Source: Barrientosiimonas humi (GTDB lineage: Bacteria > Actinomycetota > Actinomycetes > Actinomycetales > Dermatophilaceae). Taken from it: 64,000 nt of DNA. The stretch covers positions 434,001 through 498,000 of the forward strand of contig NZ_VFOK01000001.1 of assembly GCF_006716095.1 (NCBI RefSeq), given 5' to 3'. Of the stretch, positions 59,893 through 64,000 are shown one piece after another; positions within the stretch are counted from its first letter, which is position 1; every line of letters begins with the position of its first letter. Under the pieces are notes generated by a model, which worked only from the letters and a program-made list of their open reading frames with translations, made no database searches and was not told where the DNA came from. The position numbers were made by a program, and so were the translations under genes.

Positions 59893-61204
59893 GGCGACCT
59901 CCGATCGTGGTGGGGCGCGGCTGCTCGCCGCTGTGCAGCTCGTGACGGCGCTCGCGCCAGTCGTCGGGCAGCACGTGGTCGAGCACGTCGTCGACCGTGA
60001 CGACACCGACGAGGCGGCCAGCGTCGTCGCACACGGGCATGGCGACCAGGTTGTAGGTCGCGAACGTGCGGGTCACCGCGGCCAGCGGCAGCGAGGGGTC
60101 GATGGGCTCCACCGAGCTGTCGACGACCTGGCCGACCGCGCTGTGCGGCGGCTCGCGCAGCAGCCGCTGCGTGTGCACCATCCCGATGTAGCGGCCGGTC
60201 GGCGTCTCGTGCGGTGGCCGGGTGACGAACACCGCCGACGCCAGCGCCGGCGCGAGCTCCTCGCGGCGCACCATCGCCAGCGCCTCGGCGATGGTGGCGT
60301 CGGGGCCGAGCAGCACCGGCTCGGTGGTCATCAGACCACCGGCGGTGTTCTCGTCGTACGTCAGCAGGCGCCGCAGGTCGGCCGCGTCGTCGGGCTCCAT
60401 CCGCTGCAGCAGCGCCTCGGCCTGCTCGGGCGGCAGGTCGGCGAGCAGGTCGGCGGCGTCGTCGGGCTCCATGGCCTCGAGCACGTCGGCGGCCCGGTCG
60501 GTCGCGAGGCCGGCGATGATCTCGACCTGGTCGTCCTCGGGCAGCTCCTCGAGCACGTCGGCGAGCTTGTTGTCGTCGAGCGCCGCCGCGACCTCGGCGC
60601 GACGCTCCGGCTCCAGGTCGTGGATGACCTCGGCCAGGTCGGCGACGCGCAGGTCGTCGTAGGTCTCCAGCAGCCGCTCGGCGCTCTGCGCCTTCGAGCG
60701 CTCCTGCAGCCCGCTGACCTCGTCGACCGGCACCAGCGCCGTGGCGCCGGAGCGGCGTCGGGTCAGCCGGGACAGCGCCTGGCTCGCCGACGAGGAGGCG
60801 CTGGGGCGCCGGACGAACACCTTGACGAGCATCCAGTCGCGCCGGGCGTTCTGCTCGAACGCGACGTCCTCGACGATCGCGTCGTAGTCGCCCTCGGGGC
60901 TGGCGACCCGAACGGTGCGGTCGAGCAGGTTGGCGACCACCTGCTTCTCGCCGGTGCGCGCCTCGAAGCGGCGCATGTTGACCAGGCCGGTGGTGATCAC
61001 CGCGCCCGCGTCGATCGCGGTGACGCGGGTCATCGGCACGAACACCCGCCGGCGGCCGTGCACCTCGATGACCAGCCCGATGGCGCGCACGCGCTGCGGG
61101 CTGCTGAAGGTGACGACGACGTCGCGGACGCGGCCCACCTGGTCACCGACGGGGTCGAAGACCGGCAGACCCGCCAGCCTGGAGACGAAGACCCGGGTGC
61201 TCAT
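59885..61204 (-). CDS. PRC-barrel / MgtE-N / CBS-pair protein without transporter domain
   Basis: 439 residues from ATG 61204. An N-terminal PRC-barrel-like domain ('FDPVGDQVGRVRDVVVTF', 1-150) is followed by an MgtE N-terminal superhelix ('LEPERRAEVAAALDDNKLAD', 'MEPDDAADLLADLPPEQAEA') and two CBS domains ('YDENTAGGLMTTEPVLLGPD', 'VGVVTVDDVLDHVL'). The membrane magnesium channel of MgtE is absent, so it is a soluble regulator-like derivative rather than a transporter. It overlaps the DUF1003 gene by 8 bp. Confidence 0.87.
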   Translation of the reverse strand: MSTRVFVSRLAGLPVFDPVGDQVGRVRDVVVTFSSPQRVRAIGLVIEVHGRRRVFVPMTRVTAIDAGAVITTGLVNMRRFEARTGEKQVVANLLDRTVRVASPEGDYDAIVEDVAFEQNARRDWMLVKVFVRRPSASSSASQALSRLTRRRSGATALVPVDEVSGLQERSKAQSAERLLETYDDLRVADLAEVIHDLEPERRAEVAAALDDNKLADVLEELPEDDQVEIIAGLATDRAADVLEAMEPDDAADLLADLPPEQAEALLQRMEPDDAADLRRLLTYDENTAGGLMTTEPVLLGPDATIAEALAMVRREELAPALASAVFVTRPPHETPTGRYIGMVHTQRLLREPPHSAVGQVVDSSVEPIDPSLPLAAVTRTFATYNLVAMPVCDDAGRLVGVVTVDDVLDHVLPDDWRERRHELHSGEQPRPTTIGGRRG

Positions 61205-61209
61205 CGGGC

Positions 61210-61701
61210 TCAGGTTAGCGAGCGCCCTCGGGGTGGGGCGTGCCCGCCCGTGGTGTCGGCGACGGTCACGTCGGCACGCTCCAGGTCGGGTGCCAGGGCC
61301 AGCACGGTCACCCCGGTGTCGGCCCACCGCCGGGGCAGCTCGGCGGGCAGCACGTCGGCGTTGAGCCGCTCGGCGGCCAGCGCCGCGGCCGCCTCGGGCC
61401 ACGCCGGATCGTCGACGGGCAGCACGCGCACGGCGCACGGCAGCACGGCGAGTCGAGCGCGAGAATCCTTGCCGCGCAGCACGATCGACGCTTCGTCGCC
61501 GAGGAACGGCAGCGGCTGCTCGCCCGGTCCGGTCACGAGCAGGACCTGCTCGTCGTGGTAGGCGAACCACGCGGCGACGGCCTCGGCCGGGGTCGCGCCG
61601 ACCCACAGCACGCTGCTCTTGCTGAGCGCCTCGTGGACGAGTCGGCCGACCGGCGGGGGCGTCTCGTCGGCGGGGGACTTCGGGCTCGGGGGCGTCGTCA
61701 C
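61210..61701 (-). CDS. Conserved hypothetical protein
   Basis: 163 residues from ATG 61701, ending five bases before the CBS-protein start. Regular alternation of short strands and helices ('SSVLWVGATPAEAVAAWFAY', 'DEQVLLVTGPGEQPLPFLGD', 'SRARLAVLPCAVRVLPVDDP') suggests a compact alpha/beta fold, with a Pro-rich N terminus. I do not recognise the family. Its position makes it first gene of a three-gene operon with the MgtE-N/CBS and DUF1003 genes. Confidence 0.72.
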   Translation of the reverse strand: MTTPPSPKSPADETPPPVGRLVHEALSKSSVLWVGATPAEAVAAWFAYHDEQVLLVTGPGEQPLPFLGDEASIVLRGKDSRARLAVLPCAVRVLPVDDPAWPEAAAALAAERLNADVLPAELPRRWADTGVTVLALAPDLERADVTVADTTGGHAPPRGRSLT

Positions 61702-61753
61702 GCGACCAACTCTAGGCAGTGCGCCGAGGGGTGATGGAGATCACGTCGTTCGA

Positions 61754-61794
61754 TTGGAAACTTTTCGACGTCGAAACTATTGTACGTAGTGCAA
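61754..61794 (+). promoter_or_regulatory. Promoter with embedded palindromic operators
   Basis: TTGGAA (61754-61759), 18 bp, then TATTGT (61778-61783) form a sigma-A-type promoter in an AT-rich pocket. The spacer holds a perfect 14-bp palindrome TTTCGACGTCGAAA (61763-61776), and TTGTAC-GTA-GTGCAA (61780-61794) is a second inverted repeat across the -10 and start region. This suggests tight repression of the small gene that follows. Confidence 0.6.
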
Positions 61795-61828
61795 GGTCAC
61801 CGACGAGGTCAGGCGAAGGAGGGGGACC

Positions 61829-61942
61829 GTGAACACGACCATGTACACCCGCGGCGGACAGGCCATCGTCCGCGCCGCGGACGTCTACCGCACCGAGCGG
61901 ATGCGCGACCGCGCCCGGCGCGTGCTGTGGCTCAGCCGGTGA
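61829..61942 (+). CDS. 37-residue basic small protein
   Basis: GTG 61829 has AAGGAGG six bases upstream; ATG 61841 is the alternative start (33 residues). The peptide is Arg-rich, starts 'VNTTMYTRGGQAIVRAADVY' and ends 'RARRVLWLSR', forming a likely amphipathic helix. It has its own promoter with operator-like palindromes and a hairpin terminator 19 bp after the stop. I recognise no family. It could be a genuine small protein, a regulator or an antimicrobial-like peptide; nothing in the sequence decides. Confidence 0.62.
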   Translation: MNTTMYTRGGQAIVRAADVYRTERMRDRARRVLWLSR

Positions 61943-61960
61943 GCTGACCACCACGAGACA

Positions 61961-61992
61961 AGCCCTCTGCCTTCTCGGCAGGGGGCTTCTTC
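61961..61992 (+). terminator. Terminator of the 37-residue gene
   Basis: Stem AGCCCTCTGCC / GGCAGGGGGCT (11 bp with one G-U pair) and a 5-nt loop, followed by TCTTCGT. It is one of the few hairpins here with a U-rich tail. Confidence 0.85.
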
Positions 61993-61999
61993 GTGCTTC

Positions 62000-62019
62000 C
62001 CCGAGAGACCTCTCTCGGG
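62000..62019. repeat. Small perfect hairpin CCCGAGAGA / TCTCTCGGG
   Basis: A 9-bp perfect inverted repeat with a 2-nt centre just after the small-gene terminator and about 100 bp before the L,D-transpeptidase start. It might be a leader hairpin or an operator of that gene. Confidence 0.4.
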
Positions 62020-62121
62020 AACTGGTGCAACCGGGCGGGACTGGCGTACGTCTTGTCCGTAGATGGGTCAGGGGGGCTCATCGCGCCGTCCCAGCGGCGA
62101 GACACGTGAAGGAACGGACAA

Positions 62122-62880
62122 ATGAACAGCAACACTGTGATCGACCGGCGCATCGCGCTGCAGGGGGCGGCCGCCGCAGGGGCCCTGGGGGTCATCGGGC
62201 TGGCGAACGCCGGAGGGGCGAGCGCCGCGACAGCGGGGAGCGCCGCGGCCGCGCCGGCGCCCAGCATCCTGCCCGCCGCGACCTACCCGGTGCTGCGGGT
62301 GGGCTCGACCGGGACGGCCGTGCGCGACCTGCAGAGCAAGCTCTCCGGGGCGGGCTTCTGGCTCGGCTCCGTCGACGGCTCGTTCGGGAGCCTGACCCAG
62401 CAGGCCGTGTACGCCATCCAGAAGTACCACCGGCTCAGCCGCGACGGCGTGTGCGGGCCCATCACCTGGGGCAAGGTCAACCTGCGGCGACGCCCGGTCG
62501 CGCGCAGCACGTCCTACTCCCACATCGAGATCGAGAAGAGCCGCCAGCTGTGCTACGTCGTGAGCGGCGGCCGGGTGCAGTTCTGCTTCAACACCAGCAC
62601 CGGCTCCAACAAGCCGTTCTACGCCTGGGGCAAGTGGTACAACGGCCAGACGCCGAGCGGCACGTTCAAGTGCTACCGCTACGTGCCGGGCTGGTACAAC
62701 AACGCCCTCGGCGCGCTGTACCGCCCGGTCTTCTTCAACGGCGGCATCGCGCTGCACGGCTCGACGAGCATCCCGCCCTACCCCGCCTCGCACGGCTGCT
62801 GCCGGCTGTCGACCCGGGCGCAGGACCTCATCCTGGGCCGCGGCGACCTCGGCATCGGCCGCACGGTGGTCGTCTACTGA
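62122..62880 (+). CDS. L,D-transpeptidase with peptidoglycan-binding domain
   Basis: 252 residues from ATG 62122. The N terminus with 'DRRIALQGAAAAGALGVIG' is a Tat- or Sec-type signal peptide. A peptidoglycan-binding-1 domain follows ('VGSTGTAVRDLQSKLSGAGF', 'VDGSFGSLTQQAV'), then a YkuD domain whose catalytic motif is 'IALHGSTSIPPYPASHGCCR' (His and Cys). It should form 3-3 crosslinks or anchor proteins in the wall. The 'SHGCCR' has an extra cysteine beside the catalytic one. Confidence 0.92.
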   Translation: MNSNTVIDRRIALQGAAAAGALGVIGLANAGGASAATAGSAAAAPAPSILPAATYPVLRVGSTGTAVRDLQSKLSGAGFWLGSVDGSFGSLTQQAVYAIQKYHRLSRDGVCGPITWGKVNLRRRPVARSTSYSHIEIEKSRQLCYVVSGGRVQFCFNTSTGSNKPFYAWGKWYNGQTPSGTFKCYRYVPGWYNNALGALYRPVFFNGGIALHGSTSIPPYPASHGCCRLSTRAQDLILGRGDLGIGRTVVVY

Positions 62881-62938
62881 GCCCGATGTTCACCGGGGGG
62901 AGTGGCCCGCCGCACCCGCGGTGGGCCACACTCTCGGG

Positions 62939-63448
62939 ATGAGCACACCAGGCATGACGCCGCGCGCCGGCCAGCAGCTGCTGACCCTCCAGTACCCCAT
63001 GTCGCTCGGGGTCTTCGACGACTACGCCGGAGCCCAGCGAGCCGTCGACCACCTGTCCGACAAGGACTTCCCGGTCGAGAACTGCATGATCGTGGGCACC
63101 GAGCTCAAGCAGGTCGAGCGGGTCACCGGGCGCCTCACCTGGGGGCGCATCCTGCTCGGCGGCGCCCTCAGCGGTGTCTGGCTGGGTGCGTTCGTCGGCC
63201 TGATCTTCTCGCTGTTCGGCACGAGCGAGAGCGTGCTGTCGATCCTCGCGTCGACGATGCTGTTCGGTCTGCTCTTCGGTGTCGCCTGGGCCGCCGCCGG
63301 CTATGCCGTCACCCGCGGCCGCCGCGACTTCACCTCGGTCACCCAGGTCGTGGCGACCAAGTACGAGGTGCTCGTCGAGCACAAGTTCGCCGAGCGGGCG
63401 CGCGAGCTGCTCGCGCAGATCGACGGCGGCCCGTCGCTGACCGGCTGA
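62939..63448 (+). CDS. YflT-like general stress protein
   Basis: 169 residues from ATG 62939. The N-terminal 70 residues are a heat-induced-stress/YflT-type domain ('YPMSLGVFDDYAGAQRAVDH', 'FPVENCMIVGTELKQVERV'). Two membrane spans follow ('GGALSGVWLGAFVGLIFSLF', 'ILASTMLFGLLFGVAWAAAG') and a short tail with 'KYEVLVEHKFAERARELL'. The exact role is unknown; similar proteins are membrane-attached stress proteins of Gram-positives. Confidence 0.83.
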   Translation: MSTPGMTPRAGQQLLTLQYPMSLGVFDDYAGAQRAVDHLSDKDFPVENCMIVGTELKQVERVTGRLTWGRILLGGALSGVWLGAFVGLIFSLFGTSESVLSILASTMLFGLLFGVAWAAAGYAVTRGRRDFTSVTQVVATKYEVLVEHKFAERARELLAQIDGGPSLTG

Positions 63449-63497
63449 ACCGGGTCAGGGCCGGCCGATCACGACCGGCCGGCCCAGGACCGAGCGG

Positions 63498-64000
63498 TCA
63501 GGACCGGTCGCCCGACCAGATCCCGGCGATCCACGCCTCGACGTCGTCGGACGAGCGCGGCATGAAGCCCGACAGGTTGTCGCAGCCGTCCTCGGTGACC
63601 AGCACGTCGTCCTCGATGCGCACCCCGATGCCGCGCAGCTCCTGCGGCACCAGCAGGTCGTCGGCCTTGAAGTACAGCCCCGGCTCGACGGTGAGGATCA
63701 TCCCCGGCAGCAGCTCGGCGTCCTTGTAGTCCTCGGCCCGGGCGAGCGCGCAGTCGTGCACGTCCAGCCCCAGGTGGTGGCTGGTGCCGTGCACCATCCA
63801 GCGGCGGTGGTACTGCCCGGTCTCGCTGTCGAGGGTCTGCTCGACGTCGATGCCGTCGGGCAGCAGGCCCCAGTCGTACAGGTGCTCGGCGATGACCCGG
63901 ATCGCGGCGGCGTGCACGTCGGAGAACTTGTTGCCCGGCCGCACTGCGGCGATCCCGGCCTCCTGCGCGGCGAAGACCGCGTCGTAGACCTTGCGCTGCG
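63498..64000 (-). CDS. M24-type aminopeptidase P, 5' end beyond window
   Basis: The reading frame is open to the right edge of the window (continuing past the Met at 63944), so only the C-terminal 167 residues are seen. They include the M24 metal site pieces: 'HGTSHHLGLDVHDC' (His), 'ILTVEPGLYFKADDLL' (Glu) and 'RGIGVRIEDDVLVTEDGC' (Glu), typical of Xaa-Pro aminopeptidase (PepP). It releases N-terminal residues before proline. The catalytic Asp pair lies upstream outside the window. Confidence 0.88.
   Translation of the reverse strand, partial: QRKVYDAVFAAQEAGIAAVRPGNKFSDVHAAAIRVIAEHLYDWGLLPDGIDVEQTLDSETGQYHRRWMVHGTSHHLGLDVHDCALARAEDYKDAELLPGMILTVEPGLYFKADDLLVPQELRGIGVRIEDDVLVTEDGCDNLSGFMPRSSDDVEAWIAGIWSGDRS

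Noticed and set aside
59885-61204. Annotation of the CBS protein as an MgtE magnesium transporter
   Set aside because: It has MgtE-N and CBS domains but no transmembrane channel region.

Overview
The window is very GC-rich DNA with dense coding, frequent GTG (and one TTG) starts and many 4-bp stop/start overlaps. It carries mshB (mycothiol synthesis), a WhiB-era style sigE/anti-sigma/htrA/tatB cluster, VanW-type and DivIVA-type envelope proteins, an HspR-type (HAIR) operator in front of lon, and a DUF3117 gene. These point to an actinomycete. The 'GGTCGAGTAG...TATCGAGACC' intergenic repeats, together with the gene content, suggest a Micrococcales member such as Dermacoccaceae or Intrasporangiaceae; the family level is inference. 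From memory, the gene order typA-mshB-fdx-dapC-dapD/dapE-LOG-DivIVA-tag-DUF3117-glgC-O-methyltransferase-sigE-anti-sigma-htrA-tatB-mrp parallels the Rv1165-Rv1232c segment of Mycobacterium tuberculosis, so the right-hand part is a conserved actinobacterial backbone.

Layout. 1-7.7 kb: a truncated GNAT gene, a MazEF-like toxin-antitoxin pair, DUF664 and DUF4240 proteins, an 8-oxoguanine-deaminase-like amidohydrolase, a stand-alone (p)ppGpp synthetase next to a PPK2 polyphosphate kinase, an LRV-repeat protein and a second GNAT. 7.7-11.7 kb: lon with its operator and terminators, a repeat field, OsmC and a GNAT. 11.8-15.3 kb: a coupled pair of acyl-CoA dehydrogenases behind a palindromic operator, and a tandem universal stress protein. 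15.3-23.5 kb: a seven-gene minus-strand run, oppA-oppB-oppC-oppD-oppF followed by a class-I glutamine-amidotransferase-like gene and an acyltransferase-3 membrane protein.

23.6-27.5 kb is accessory. It starts with a decayed copy of the downstream NUDIX gene whose first codons are expanded into ten exact 15-bp repeats. It continues with a lower-GC secreted orphan, a decayed IS630-type transposase cut short by an IS3-type element with 24-bp inverted repeats, and ends at the intact NUDIX gene. 28-36 kb: typA, then a tightly overlapping mshB/flavin-reductase/VanW run, a two-domain D-lactate-dehydrogenase-like flavoprotein and a peptidase E homologue. 37-38.3 kb is a lower-GC patch with a DUF1648-like membrane protein and a possible 58-residue membrane peptide.

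38.3-64 kb returns to backbone functions: ferredoxin, lysine/diaminopimelate enzymes (dapC, dapD, dapE), citrate synthase, a secreted lipase, a lysozyme-like membrane protein, DNA repair (tag), a polytopic mannosyltransferase-like protein, a PaaX-type regulator coupled to an enoyl-CoA hydratase, DUF3117, glgC, an O-methyltransferase, the sigE envelope-stress cluster, tatB, mrp, DUF1003 and MgtE-N/CBS proteins. An isolated 37-codon transcription unit, an L,D-transpeptidase, a YflT-like stress protein and a truncated M24 aminopeptidase P gene close the window.

Repeats are the most unusual layer: two dispersed palindromic families, one of which supplies the stop codons of two genes; a 78-bp higher-order tandem array; the 15-bp coding repeat; and several perfect 16-21 bp hairpins at gene ends. 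No rRNA, tRNA, CRISPR array or phage module was seen.
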